Shown one piece after another: positions 33,543-44,428 of a DNA stretch of 64,000 bases. Within the stretch, counting starts at the first letter, position 1. Every line of letters begins with the position of its first letter. The stretch comes from Stachybotrys elegans (Eukaryota > Ascomycota > Sordariomycetes > Hypocreales > Stachybotryaceae). The position numbers and the translations under genes were made by a program. Below the pieces are notes generated by a model. It did not search any database, had not been told where the DNA came from, and saw only the letters and a program-made list of their open reading frames with translations. The stretch is from positions 4,278,001 through 4,342,000 of the forward strand of contig JAGPNK010000001.1 in assembly GCA_020746835.1 (NCBI GenBank). Reading direction: 5' to 3'.

Positions 33543-36500
33543 CTAATTCGTTTCGTCAATAGTACACCAGGGGTGCTCAATGACTTGCTCAATGGTGAAT
33601 CGCTGGTCGACGTCACGGTTCAGCATGCTCCGGACAAGGTCGATGCTCTCCTCACTCATGACGTAAGGAATTCGGAGGTCGCGGTCCATGATTTCGTCAA
33701 TGCTGTAAAATGGGTTCTCTTTGTAGATGATGGTGTATAGGAGAATGCCGAGAGCCCATACGTCCTGTGCCTTACCACCATACGGCTTGCCAGCCAGGAC
33801 CTCAGGGGCTGCGTAATCTGTAGCACTGTTAGCCAAATGTTGTCCGTAATTACTCCCGGCCTACACAATGGGGTATTCACCAATGGTTCCCACAAATACA
33901 TCAAAGGGCCCGCTCTTGATATACGCTGCACTCCCGAAGTCGATGAGCTTGATGTTACCCTCGCCATCGAGGATAACGTTTTCGTCCTTGATATCACGAT
34001 GGACAACATGAGCCTTGGTGTGCAGAAAGTGGACGGCCTGAGCCACCTGGACAAATATGCTGCGGCATTCCGACTCCTCCATATTGGCCCGCAGCTCGAT
34101 GTAATCAAAGAGATCCATGCCAGGGAGGCCATGGGGAACCATCTCGATGTAGTAGTTGACGTCGTCCTCGAAGAACCCTTCCATCTCAACAATGTTGGGG
34201 TGGCGGAATTCGGGGCGTCGGAGGAAGTCCAGTACGTGGATCTCCAGAGGTACCGTGCCCAACTTCCTATCCCGCGTCCAAGTATCGACCAGAATGCGCT
34301 TCTTGGTGACATATTTGAGCACAACCTTCTTGCCCGACTCCTTGTGTCTAGCCAGTTTCACCTGACCATAGGCACCTTGGCCCATTTCCTCGAGTATAGT
34401 ATAGTCGTCGATGGTCTTCTTTTGCGTCGGTTGTGAGGGTTTGGACGGTGCAGGCTTCTCTGCGGGTTTAGGGGGGGACTTGGACTGCCCAGTAAATTTC
34501 GCAGCCGCATTCAGTGCAACATCCTTAAGTTGCTTGGACAGCAGTGATGCAGACATAGATGACTGGCTCTTGGGCGGAGGCTCGTCGTCCAAGGTGATCT
34601 CCATTGGAGTCTGTATAACTGACGTCTGGCCTGGAGATGGTTGATGAGGAGGCGAGGGAAGAACCGGTGTCTTAGTCACGGGCTCAACGTCCATTCGAGG
34701 TTGGGCACCGTGGAGATGACGCGAGTACGTTATCCATAGAGCATACACCATCTCTGAGCGGCCAGAGGTAAACGAGTCTGCTCCGTCTCTATCCTCCCCT
34801 TCCTCGTCACTTTCTTCGACGACCGTCTCGCTTGCCACGCCAGACTGCTGCTTCTCGCTCTTGACCACTCGCATCTGCACATCGATCTTAACCTCTGAGC
34901 CGTCCCGGTGCTTCGCCGGCAGGCCTTCAGGCTGGAGAAACGCAGCTGCGGCATCCGGCCGGCGTTCCTTGAGGGCCAGGAAGGCCGATGCTCGCCGGAA
35001 CCTATGCTCAGGCACGACCATGCCATCGAGCAACTGCAAGCCATCCTCCTCCTGCAACGTGTCAAGTATTTTATCAAAGTCCGGGACAAGAGCATTGATA
35101 GGCATGCCGTCCGGCCGCTCGTACCCGAAAAGAGCGCCCGAAAAGACCGAGTTGGAGCTCTTTACCTTGAGTGTCTGAGGATCGACCACGATGATACCCG
35201 CCATGTGAGGAAACGTGGAAACCCGAAGCTCGAGCTTTCCCCGGGTCTGCTCTACCGTGCATGGAATGTTGATCTTGTGCGAGTTCGGACAAGTAAAGTA
35301 TCGGCGGCGAGCGATCTGAGCAAAATCAATTTCGCCAGTGTTGGGGTCGATGCCTTGTCGAGGGATCCGTGGGATCAGCGTGGCAACGTCGCCGCCAGGC
35401 CGTACAGATTGGGACCCCCAGATGGGCTCCGTGGCTCCTGAGATGTTCTGGATGATCCCGTCTTCGTCGATTGTCAGGTAGGCGACGTCTTCGTGAATCT
35501 CTTCAAGAACCCAAATCAGACCGACGCGCTTCTCCTTGACCCAGAGACTAGCTGACCCAGTAGCACCATTACGCTTCTGAATGGGAACAACGTCGCCGCA
35601 GAGCAGGACGCCGCGAGACAGGCTGCTTCGGTGGTGCCCGCTGCCTCGCGCTTTAGGGGGGTTTGGGTCCCCACTGTGTACTGTCTGAGCTCGCCGTTGC
35701 GTATACTTTGGTGGCTGAGACCTTGAGTTGGGCTTGTTTAAGAGCTGTGCAGTAATCCCCGAACGACCACCCAGTAATGCCGAGGCGGCCGATGCTGCTG
35801 GCGTGCTCTGGCTATTGGCCTCACGCTCCGGGACCTCGTCCTCTTCATTGTGCTGAAGCTTCCGCTCCAGCCACGCCCGCCTCTCCTCTTGCACGACTTC
35901 GAGAATGCCCATCTTTCGAACCTCGGCCTTGGTGACTCCAAAGACGAGACAGGCCAGATCGTTGGCTGCGAGGATGGTCCACGGAGGCTTCGCCTCTGTC
36001 GTGAAGATGGCCTGGGCAGCGGGAACCCACCTATTTGTATGACCGTGAACTGCAGGGCCCAGTGCGCTTGGGAAAGTAGCTGAGGTAGGGGTTGGCTGAG
36101 GTGGAAGGGTCGGAGAGAGGACAGGAGGCTCCTGGTACAGCGGTTGGCCGGTAAGAAATGGTTGAGCCATTGTGTCCATGATCTTGTTCTGGAGCGATAT
36201 GGTGAGAGTGTCAGTCATTGTGCGCTTGAGAGCGGCGGGCCGGGCAGGGCCCGAGACATTGGGTCCAGCTTTGGTACCCATCCCGTCTTGGCTGGAGCCG
36301 AGCCTGGCGGCCTGTTGGCCGGCATTTCCGCTGGCTGCACTGGGGGGGCTTGCCGGAGTGATAGACACCGTCTTGGGGGATTTGCTTGTCTGAGAGGAGT
36401 GGGCAGGTGCAATATCCGGAAAAGAAGATTCAGGGCTGGACCGGGGCGACTGAAACTGCTTCTCAAAGATGTTGTCTCCGGTCATGTCAGCAGGTCCTGT

Positions 36501-37287
36501 CAGAGGCATGTTGACGACCGAAGGGTCAGGGTTTGGCAAATTTCCGGCGCCAATGACTTGTGCTCGAGCAAGTAAGTCCAGCATGCTTTGAGTGTCGACA
36601 TCGCCGGCGACACGAGCCTGGGCGCTGGCAAGGCCAGCTTGTGTCGAGTTGAGCGACCAGCCCATACGGTCTTTCATGAATTCCATGGAGCGCTTTAGGA
36701 CGTTCTGACGATTATGCAGAAACTCCTCTGAGTTGTGAGCGAAGGAGAAGGAATGCAACGATTCGGACGGGAAGCGGGAGAGGTCCTCGGAGAAGCTGGG
36801 AGAAGCGGGTGTGCCCAAGGCGGTAGCGTTGGCGAGAATAGCAGTCATCGAGGTAGAGCGGGAAAGCGCGACAACGGACGGGCTTCTCGATGAGGCGTTG
36901 GAGCCAGGAAGAGTCGCTGTTCGGGATGGAGGATGTTGCTGTCGTATACGGTGCAGACCAGAGAGACCGGCGCCATGTTCGTGATCGGTTAAGAGAGCGC
37001 TTCTGTAATGGATATTTATACCAGTCAGCGGGAATTGATTAAGCTGCGGGTGGGGGATTTGCCAAAAGCTTAAGGCAGCCGTACCTGGAAACTGTATCAA
37101 AGTCGAGGGCACCAGCTGACGCAGCGTCAAAGGACATCCTAACGCGACCGCGGTCCGTGGCGCTCAGGGAGGCAAGGTTGCTGGTGCTCCGGTTCTTGGG
37201 CATGGTAAGCGGCGGCAGCAGCTTGCTGCGCCCTCTATCGTCGTCATCCTTGTGGTTTTCGGAGGCTGCAGTAACAGAAGATGCCAT
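33543..37287 (-). CDS. psk1: PAS domain serine/threonine kinase (Psk1/PASK family)
   Basis: Nutrient-sensing kinase whose yeast counterparts phosphorylate UDP-glucose pyrophosphorylase, glycogen synthase and translation factors. Predicted 1,199 residues from exons 37287-37085, 37002-33881 and 33817-33543. Joins give FDTVSRSALLTDHEHG and VGTIDYAAPEVL. The PAS region, about residues 370-680, includes WTILAANDLACLVFGVT and YLTIDEDGIIQNISGATEPI. The kinase domain, about 930-1195, has the glycine loop EEMGQGAYGQ, lysine motif KVVLKYVTKKR, catalytic loop VVHRDIKDENVIL, DFG segment LIDFGSAAYIKSG and APE motif; all key residues are intact. A Ser/Pro/Lys linker precedes the kinase. ATG 37287 (MASSVTAASENH) is preferred; an in-frame ATG further upstream would add a Leu/Arg-rich start (MVCLDSTRPDSPG). 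The gene converges with Sea4. Confidence 0.95.
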
Positions 37288-38100
37288 GGTTAGCAGAAGT
37301 CGAGAAACGAGGCCAGGCGAGTCGGGTCGAGTCGAGTCGAGACAAACCATTGTCTTGATTTCGACTATGCATTTGTAGCATAGTGGGGAAAGGGTAAGGT
37401 TGCCGGCGGTCGAGGAATGGGGCGCAGAGATGGCAAATCCAAAGTATAGCGAGACGGTAGAGGTGGATGAAGCCGAGAGAGCTGGCGCAGGCCGCGTCGA
37501 GGGCAGACGGGCGGATGTTCGGTCGGGCTTATGGGAGAGGCAAGCCAGGCGGGCAGGCAAGCGGGCAGGCAAGCGAGGTCGATGGAACAGGCGGCGGGCA
37601 GGCGGGCAGGCAGTTCAACAGACGGAAGTTGAGACAATAGACGACGGATCGGCAAGGGCTGGGCGGGATGAAGCCGCAGAAGATTCGTCTGGCGGCCTGC
37701 GCGAAATCGAAGCCCTTGTCGTTGGTGATGTCGAAGTCGACGTAGTGCACGTCCTTTCTCTTGTCCCGCACTGCAGTTGCTAGTTGCTGCGGATAAAGAG
37801 AAAGAGGCAGAGGTTAGACCTAAGCGGGTCCGTCAGTGATGCTACTGGGGGTTTTTTCCCTCTTTGGTGCCGGCGGCGACAAGGCGTTATCCATTGCCAG
37901 GCCAATAAATTAGCCTTTGCGTCATACCTTTGATGAATTGGAGGTCAGGCAATGGATCAATCGTTGGGATTGCGCATTAATATGTTCATTTATGGGTGTA
38001 ATCGTGGACCGCAACTTCGTCCTGGCAGATGATTCAAAATGAATGTAACACCCGGGTACCTTACCTCTGTAGAGGTACTACAGTAGGTACTAAACCTGGA
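37288..38100 (-). promoter_or_regulatory. PAS-kinase leader with a probable leader intron and an unassigned codon-biased stretch
   Basis: On the minus strand a convincing intron lies at 37927-37787: donor GTATGA, branch CTAAC, a long pyrimidine run and CAG. Directly after its acceptor, 37786 to about 37660 reads in one frame with about nine in ten codons ending in G or C, beginning QLATAVRDKRKDVHYVDFDI. No in-frame ATG opens that frame on the spliced leader as I read it, and it closes at 37529. It may be a remnant, a non-AUG upstream frame, or part of a gene I have mis-spliced. Confidence 0.4.
37545..37615. repeat. Minisatellite-like GGCAGGC/GGCAAGC repeats in the PAS-kinase leader
   Basis: Interspersed short units such as GGCAAGC, GGGCAGGC and GGCGGGCAGGC, in two clusters separated by GAGGTCGATGGAACAG. 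Purine-rich on plus, so C/T-rich on the transcript strand. Confidence 0.6.
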
Positions 38101-41030
38101 AGCTGGGACGTGTTCTGGGCAACACCACAAAGTCACCACCGCTCGTCTTAAAATGAAGCCGAACCGAAAAGAGAGAAAGATACAAGAAGAAGGGCAGATG
38201 AATCGACGAATCGAATGAATGGATAGTAAAGATCCAAGCCGGGGTCTAATTGGCAGCCATACCTAGGCAGATTATGGAATGTACAGTATGTGGAATTGAG
38301 CCCCATCACGAGCAACAGCTCTTTTCATCGTCATCCATGCCAAACCCCAGCAAGTAAGCTGCTGCGCTGCAAGGGTGGCGAAACTCGGGACCACGGGCTC
38401 TAGTGACGCGCCCCGGGATTCAAACAACTGCTGAAACCCAGCTTTAACTTGGTCTCTGTGTCATGTCTACTCAACCAGGGTCTGGACTTCGGAGCAGTCG
38501 CCCAACCCCTCGTTGCCTCCGGCTCCGTCTGCTCAAAGACGTGTAGATGAAGACCGCCGATGACGGACTGGGCCGCAGGAGGCGCTGTGTTCCACGCTGG
38601 GCATCCATGCCTTTGACATTTGAACCACATGCAACCGTATCACTAACCTGCAGATGCCTCACTAAGCCTACCGCCACATTCCCCTTCTCAGGGCGCTGGG
38701 CTGGATCCGCCGCCAAGGGTATTGTCATTTTCAAGACTTGCAGCTGGAATAGCCGGGAATGCACATGTTAAACTGTTGATGAATCTCCGCCTCCGGTCGG
38801 GGCTTGTAGGGTATGAGTGCTGCTGCCCTTGATTGTGGATATTCATGCTTGCAGGGAAGTTGACGAATATGTAGTGGATGGAGGAAGACGCACGTGTTGC
38901 GCTTGTAGAGCCAAGCGCGGGTGCTGTTATCGGCTAAGATAGAGGACGTGTAACTGGCTCGTGCAAGTGCTACCACTGCTCTTTCGGCTTAGTTGGTACT
39001 CTCAAGTCCTTCTACCCACGGCTCGGCAGCAGGAGTCGGGTTATTGGAGATGGTTTCTTCGCATGACCTAACTTGGTCAATGAATGGACAGACGGTCGGC
39101 TTCCTCGCGTGTGCGGTTCCAAGATCCGCTATCAACCACTTGGGGCATGACAAGGCCAGCGTGATCCGGTCAGGGCGTGACCCACACGAGGGTAGTAGAA
39201 GGGGTTCAAGATGACGACCCGTGACGGAGAGAGCCCCATGAGGACGTTGTCACGGGAAGCGATGCAACCAGCCTACCCGTTCACAACTCCCACACTAGTT
39301 ACATAGATAGAGGTGTCCAGGGTAGGCGGATGCCTGCCGGAGCTGCGGGCCACCGACCGCCTCAAGCGCGGTCCCAAGCCGGCGTGCTACAGGGGGTCTC
39401 AGGCCGTTCAGGAGCAAAAAGCTCCGGGAAAGGCGGGGTTCGAAACCCGCTGTGTACCTGCTTGCAGTCGTGGAAGGTTTGAAGGTGTGCAAGCAAAGTT
39501 TGAAAAGGCCAACATAATCATCCAGTAAGCTTATTGATGGCGTGCAAGATTTACGTGTATTGACAAGGTTGTGAGGCCCTCGACGTTTTCGGCCACCAAC
39601 AAAATCACAGGTGGCGAAAAGTGCGCCAATCGTTACCGGCATTAACCTCAAGTACATAGTGAGTGAGGCAAACGCGCAAGAAAAGCCCTCACTGTCATCA
39701 CCGTCGATGACCGTTGGCGTTCTAACGAGTCAGGGCCAGGAACACGTCCAGCCATTGCACATCAGGGGCAAACCTGTCCTGCCTAGTAGTGGCAGATCGG
39801 TCCATGTTCCCAGATGATGGAGTCGGGGGAGTACATGTCCAAGGCTGCCCTCGTTGCAGTGCTATCGCCAGCCAAGTTGCGGACTTGCTGGATTGGCATG
39901 TCTGACTGCGGCGCAATTTGCATTGTGAGAATGGGGAGAGGACAATGTCGATAATGGCCTTCTTTGGCCCCCTCGCCCGTCTCCACCGGCCGACATACGC
40001 ATGGCTACTGGACTTTATGCAAAATCGAGAGGGGTGGTGAGGAGGCAGGTCCCTGCATTCGCGGTGGGCGGCTCTCCAATACTGTACATACATCCTGTTA
40101 CCGAGGTAGGGAAGGATTCGCAGCCTTGCCCAGCTCGCCTGCCTCCAGCATGTAATACGCGCAGCGCCTATTCAAGTTTCCCCTGTTGCACCGTGCCGCG
40201 GCGTTGCTGCTGCTGGCCCCTTTTCTTCTCTGTACCAAATGAACCAGGCGACTCGTGTGCGCTGGGAAACTGACACAGAACCTGTTTGGCCGCTGGGCAT
40301 ATAAGCCCGAGTCGAAGCTATCAGTGGGCTTCTAACGGAGGTGGGCACAGTCTGGCGCAGTGGACACGGTGGACTGGCTAGTGGGGGGAACGTTGGGGAG
40401 AAGGGAAGGGAGGAGGGGCAATCCCACTGATTCGGTGAATCCCCCTCCATTTCGCTGGGCCTTCCCCACCTCGCCAAGCGTGCAGCACCGCTTATCGATA
40501 GGTAGGCCGTGACCTTTGTTATGCTGCATCCTGCAAGTTCTGTTGATATGTCGCCTGCAGGCCAAATGGCGACACGGCCGCGATGAATTAGCACCATGTA
40601 CCAGCCTGACTGCCTTGGTGGATGGGTGGAAAACCCTACGTAGGTACAATACAAACCATAACTGCTGGTGGGAGAGAAGAGGATAACTCGAGCTTCCGGG
40701 GGGCTGGGTGGCGCTCGGAAGAACCCCTCGACGGCCCAGCCAAAGGCCATGTCTTCAGCCATGGGAATCCAGATCACCCAAAGTGCCGCCGAGCATGGTG
40801 CGGGTTTCCCTCGCCTCTTCTCTCTCTTCTGCAGCCAAGGTACATAGCAGATGCACCTCTGGCGAACCAACCTCCTAGGCCAGGCACGCTTGGCTCTTAT
40901 TCGCTGATCCTTGCCCATTATTCGTCCGCCTGTTGCTTCGTGTGTGTAAGTACCCATCGACCGAGAACACCACAGGCAAGAGCCATCCAACCCCGCCCCC
41001 GTCCCTTTTTCCCTTTTTCTCAATCCCTAT
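38101..41030. other. Intergenic, no gene seen
   Basis: About 2.9 kb between the PAS-kinase promoter and the F-box leader. The 283-codon minus frame at 40172-41023 has no domain and atypical composition (many Trp, Arg, Tyr), so I reject it. The one distinctive segment is the GC-rich hairpin island at 39320-39450, listed separately. Confidence 0.5.
39320..39450. other. GC-rich island with consecutive hairpins and a tRNA T-loop look-alike
   Basis: Two perfect short hairpins lie in succession near 39410-39450: GGAGC-AAAAA-GCTCC, and GCGGG-GTTCGAAA-CCCGC. The second resembles a tRNA T-arm, but its loop is 8 nt and no matching acceptor or anticodon arm is found on either strand. The island is more GC-rich than its surroundings. 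Possible relic of a structured RNA or SINE-like element; unproven. Confidence 0.35.
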
Positions 41031-41742
41031 CCCTTAGTTCCTTGTCGCTCCTTCCCTTATCCTAGGCCCCAACTCCGGATTCCCACCCGGTCCGTGTCCG
41101 AAAGACGCTCTTCTTTTTTATCTATCGCATCGCATCCCCTCCTCCCTCCCTCTCTCCCTCCCTCCCCCATTCCCTTTTCTTCTTCTTTTTTCCCCTTGCC
41201 CTCATATGATCCCTTAGGCTGCCTCAGCAGGACACCCCGTTCCATCTTGCAGATAACGGTGTCTCACCTGGTTCGTTGTTCCGTCTGCCATCTTGGACGC
41301 GAGCAACCCTGGTCGCGGTCCGCTGACTACCCTTGAACCCCTCCAGCCGCCCCTCCTGGTCCTTCTTTTGGTCGTCTGATCGGACCCCTTGACTCGATTG
41401 TACATCAGGGCCCGTCGACATTCTTTTACCCAAGACCTTATCTCTTATCCTCACTCGACCCTGAGGATATAATCAAAACAACCAGTCCTCCTTGGCTTCC
41501 CGTCCTCGTCTCGACAGCCAACCCGCCGGCCGAATCAATAGTTACATGTTGCCAACCATGATTTGACTGCACTCGGTCGACGCTCACGCCATACCCAAGC
41601 ATCCTCGATCTTGCTTTCGAAGAGCCCGAGCACCAGCCTCATAGTCGCTCAACTCTATCAGGTCAATACGGCTCTGTACACATTGCTCGGCTCTGCCCTG
41701 CTCCACAACCCATAGTCACGAGCCCCGTATTACTACCGCATC
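41031..41742 (+). promoter_or_regulatory. CT-rich promoter/leader of the F-box gene
   Basis: Strong pyrimidine bias from about 41040 to 41215 (CCTCC and CTTCTTCTT runs), then a leader of roughly 500 nt to ATG 41743. Confidence 0.5.
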
Positions 41743-43818
41743 ATGGCCGAACTACAGGACTCCAGAGCTGGGACTCCCACTCCGCCCCCCGAAGCTCCAG
41801 TAACAGGTCTGCCGGGCTTCTCGGCCAAGGGGAAGAGCCGCCAGCGTTTACTCCGTGGCATGCAACGCATCTCCTCCAGCCCTTCTCTGGCTGGCCTACG
41901 CCGGTCGAAATCTGTCAACAGCCCCTACAGCACCAGAAGCACACTCTCATGTGTAAGCCTCGCCGCCACCGGAACCTCTTCGACTCCCTCTTCCGCCAGA
42001 TCTGCCACTCCTCAGCCGTCGCCTCTTGGCTTCCCTAGCTCCTCCTCATCCATCTCGCACACCCCCGGCGGCGGCGAGTTCCCCTTCTTCGATGCCTTGT
42101 CCGACCAGCTTCCCGCCCGCAAGGCCGATCCGTTCTGCCCAACCTCGGCTCCAGCCACGGCCTGCTTGCCTGCCGATCTGAGGAGCAACAAGCACCAGGG
42201 ACGGGCTAGAGCACGTACCTATAGCGGACCCATTCGGAAGCGGCTGCTCCAATTCTGGGAGAGTTTGCCTCATGAGATTCGTTTACATATCCTCTCCTAC
42301 CTTACTCCTAAGGAGCTCGTCCGCATTTCTTGCACTGGCAAACAATTCTATAAGTGGTGCTTCGACGGGCAGCTCTGGACGTCCTTGGACGCATCCGAAT
42401 ACTACCAAACTATCCCGGCTGAGAGTCTCGCTCGAATCATTGCTGGCGCTGGACCATTCATCAAGAACCTGAACCTCAGGGGCTGCGTCCAGGTCGAACA
42501 TTACAAGCGAACCGAAGTAATCGTCAAAGCTTGCGAGAACCTGATGAACGTGACCCTTGAGGGTTGTCAGAACTTCCACAAGAACACTCTGCATACACTT
42601 CTGAGAACTAACGAAAAGCTGGTAAAGCTGAATCTGACCGGCTTGACCACCGTGTCCAACACCTCCTGCAAGATCATCGCCCAGTCGTGCCCACAGCTCG
42701 AGATGCTCAACATCTCATGGTGCGGCAAGGTAGATGCTAGCGGTGTCATGGCTGTGGTGGAAGGCTGCCCAAAACTCAAGGATCTTCGAGCTCGCGAGAT
42801 CAAGGGTTTCGACAGCCTCGAGACAGCCGAAACCATCTTCAAGACAAACAACCTGGAGAAGCTTGTGCTTGACGGATGCACCGAACTCTCCGATGCGGCT
42901 CTGAAGGTGATGATGCACGGAGTTGATCCAGAAATCGACATCCTGACGGACCTTCCTGTCGTGCCACCTCGGAAGCTCCGGCACCTGGATTTGACTCGCT
43001 GTGTGCGGCTGACAGATGCGGGACTCAAGGCAATGGGCCACCTGACACCAGACCTCGAGGGCCTGCAACTGTCTGGATGCAAGCTCCTGACCGACCTGGG
43101 CCTGATCCCTATCCTGGCGTCTACTCCCCGACTCACTCTCCTGGAGCTGGAGGAGCTGGAGGAATTGACCAACACGATTCTCTCCGAGCACCTGGCCAAG
43201 GCACCATGCGCTGACTCCTTGACACACCTGTCTCTGAGCTACTGTGAAAATCTTGGAGACGTGGGCATGCTACCCGTGATGCAGAAGTGCGTCAAGCTGC
43301 AGAGCATCGACTTGGACAACACCCGAGTCAGCGATCTCGTCCTTGCCGAGGCCGCCTCCATGGTGAGCAAGCGGTCTCAACGCTCTCTAGATAGCACCAC
43401 CCGACCCAAGCCCACCCTCCAGATGGCGGTGTACGATTGCCAGAACATCACATGGACGGGGGTGCGGGAAGTGCTGTTCCGCAATGCGCAGGTCAAGCCT
43501 GCGGCAGGCGACCCGGGCCGCGTTACGTATCCGACTGAGGTCATCGCCCTGAAGTGCTTCTACGGGTTCCAGATGACGGTCGATGAGCACCAGAAACGAG
43601 TGCTCAAGGGCGATTATGCGTCCGCCGGCCGGCTGGAGAGGCGATGGGCGGATTACATGCAAGCCCATGAAGAGGCAGGCATGATGGGTGCGGGTTCTCG
43701 GAGACGCCGACGTCGCGCTCGCGAGGCGCACGCCCTACATGTTGACGAAGAAGAGGGTGGCATTGGGCCTCATGGTCGCCGAAGGGCCCGAACCATGGGT
43801 GCCTGCACGGTGATGTGA
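41743..43818 (+). CDS. F-box / leucine-rich-repeat protein with C-terminal CaaX box
   Basis: Probable substrate receptor of an SCF ubiquitin ligase; single exon, 691 residues. The N-terminal 160 residues are Ser/Pro-rich. The F-box spans about residues 168-215 (WESLPHEIRLHILSYLTPKE, then LVRISCTGKQFYKWC). At least eight cysteine-containing-type LRRs follow to about residue 520, for example LNLRGCVQVEHY, VTLEGCQNFHKN, LNISWCGKVDASG, LVLDGCTELSDAAL, LDLTRCVRLTDAGL, LQLSGCKLLTDLGL and LSLSYCENLGDVGM. The tail has an arginine cluster (RRRRRRAREAH) and ends in Cys-Thr-Val-Met, a textbook CaaX farnesylation signal. Mammalian FBXL2 and FBXL20 are also LRR F-box proteins with CaaX ends, so membrane targeting is plausible. 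Yeast Grr1 and fission-yeast Pof2 are of the same broad class; I do not assign orthology. Confidence 0.9.
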   Translation: MAELQDSRAGTPTPPPEAPVTGLPGFSAKGKSRQRLLRGMQRISSSPSLAGLRRSKSVNSPYSTRSTLSCVSLAATGTSSTPSSARSATPQPSPLGFPSSSSSISHTPGGGEFPFFDALSDQLPARKADPFCPTSAPATACLPADLRSNKHQGRARARTYSGPIRKRLLQFWESLPHEIRLHILSYLTPKELVRISCTGKQFYKWCFDGQLWTSLDASEYYQTIPAESLARIIAGAGPFIKNLNLRGCVQVEHYKRTEVIVKACENLMNVTLEGCQNFHKNTLHTLLRTNEKLVKLNLTGLTTVSNTSCKIIAQSCPQLEMLNISWCGKVDASGVMAVVEGCPKLKDLRAREIKGFDSLETAETIFKTNNLEKLVLDGCTELSDAALKVMMHGVDPEIDILTDLPVVPPRKLRHLDLTRCVRLTDAGLKAMGHLTPDLEGLQLSGCKLLTDLGLIPILASTPRLTLLELEELEELTNTILSEHLAKAPCADSLTHLSLSYCENLGDVGMLPVMQKCVKLQSIDLDNTRVSDLVLAEAASMVSKRSQRSLDSTTRPKPTLQMAVYDCQNITWTGVREVLFRNAQVKPAAGDPGRVTYPTEVIALKCFYGFQMTVDEHQKRVLKGDYASAGRLERRWADYMQAHEEAGMMGAGSRRRRRRAREAHALHVDEEEGGIGPHGRRRARTMGACTVM

Positions 43819-44428
43819 TGTTGTCGTCGAGAAGTGGCACCGCCCAGCCGGCGGTGTAGATCGGGTTTCAGACATGAGCGGGCCATCCTGCCAAATGTCG
43901 ACACGATGGGGAGAATCAGTGCAACTTGGTGGTTTCGACGTGGATCACCACACTGGGCGTCTAGGTACATATATTGTCTTGGAGGATTTTTTCTGGTTCA
44001 ATACATGGCGTTGGGTTAGATGGGAGGATTTGGATAGATGAGATTTATTTTGGTGCGGAGTCTAGCAGAGGGAGCCATATATTCCCAGCAAAGATGGTAT
44101 TTACCTGCCGGACAGATGTATACAGCGTCCTATCTGCGCCAAACGCACTCCTTCGTTTATCATAAACCCAATCGACATATCTTATCCTTTATCCTGTTGA
44201 TGCCACTCGGCCGTGTATTTCGTTGACGATCCAGACTGCTCCTTGACTTCCACAGACACACACAATGGTGGCTTTGTTCCTCTGGTGCCACAACACCCCG
44301 ATAATGTAACAGAGAGTACTGTAGTCTAGGAAAGGGAGATTATCAGATGATTCAACTTTAAATTCTCTGCCACGCCCTCTCAGGTCCTCCTTTCGTCCAA
44401 TCCAAGCGAATAGACTGACAACCTGAGT
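43819..44428. other. Convergent 3' regions, no gene seen
   Basis: 610 bp between the F-box stop and the bZIP stop. AT content rises. No coding character. Confidence 0.5.

Noticed and set aside
39428..39450. Possible tRNA gene (GTTCGAAA within a GC stem)
   Set aside because: The T-loop would be 8 nt instead of 7, the flanking 7 nt have no pairing partner upstream on either strand, and no anticodon or D arm is present.
40172..41023. 283-codon minus-strand frame
   Set aside because: Composition (Trp, Tyr, Arg, Ser, Pro) and lack of codon periodicity argue against coding; it overlaps the F-box gene's promoter.
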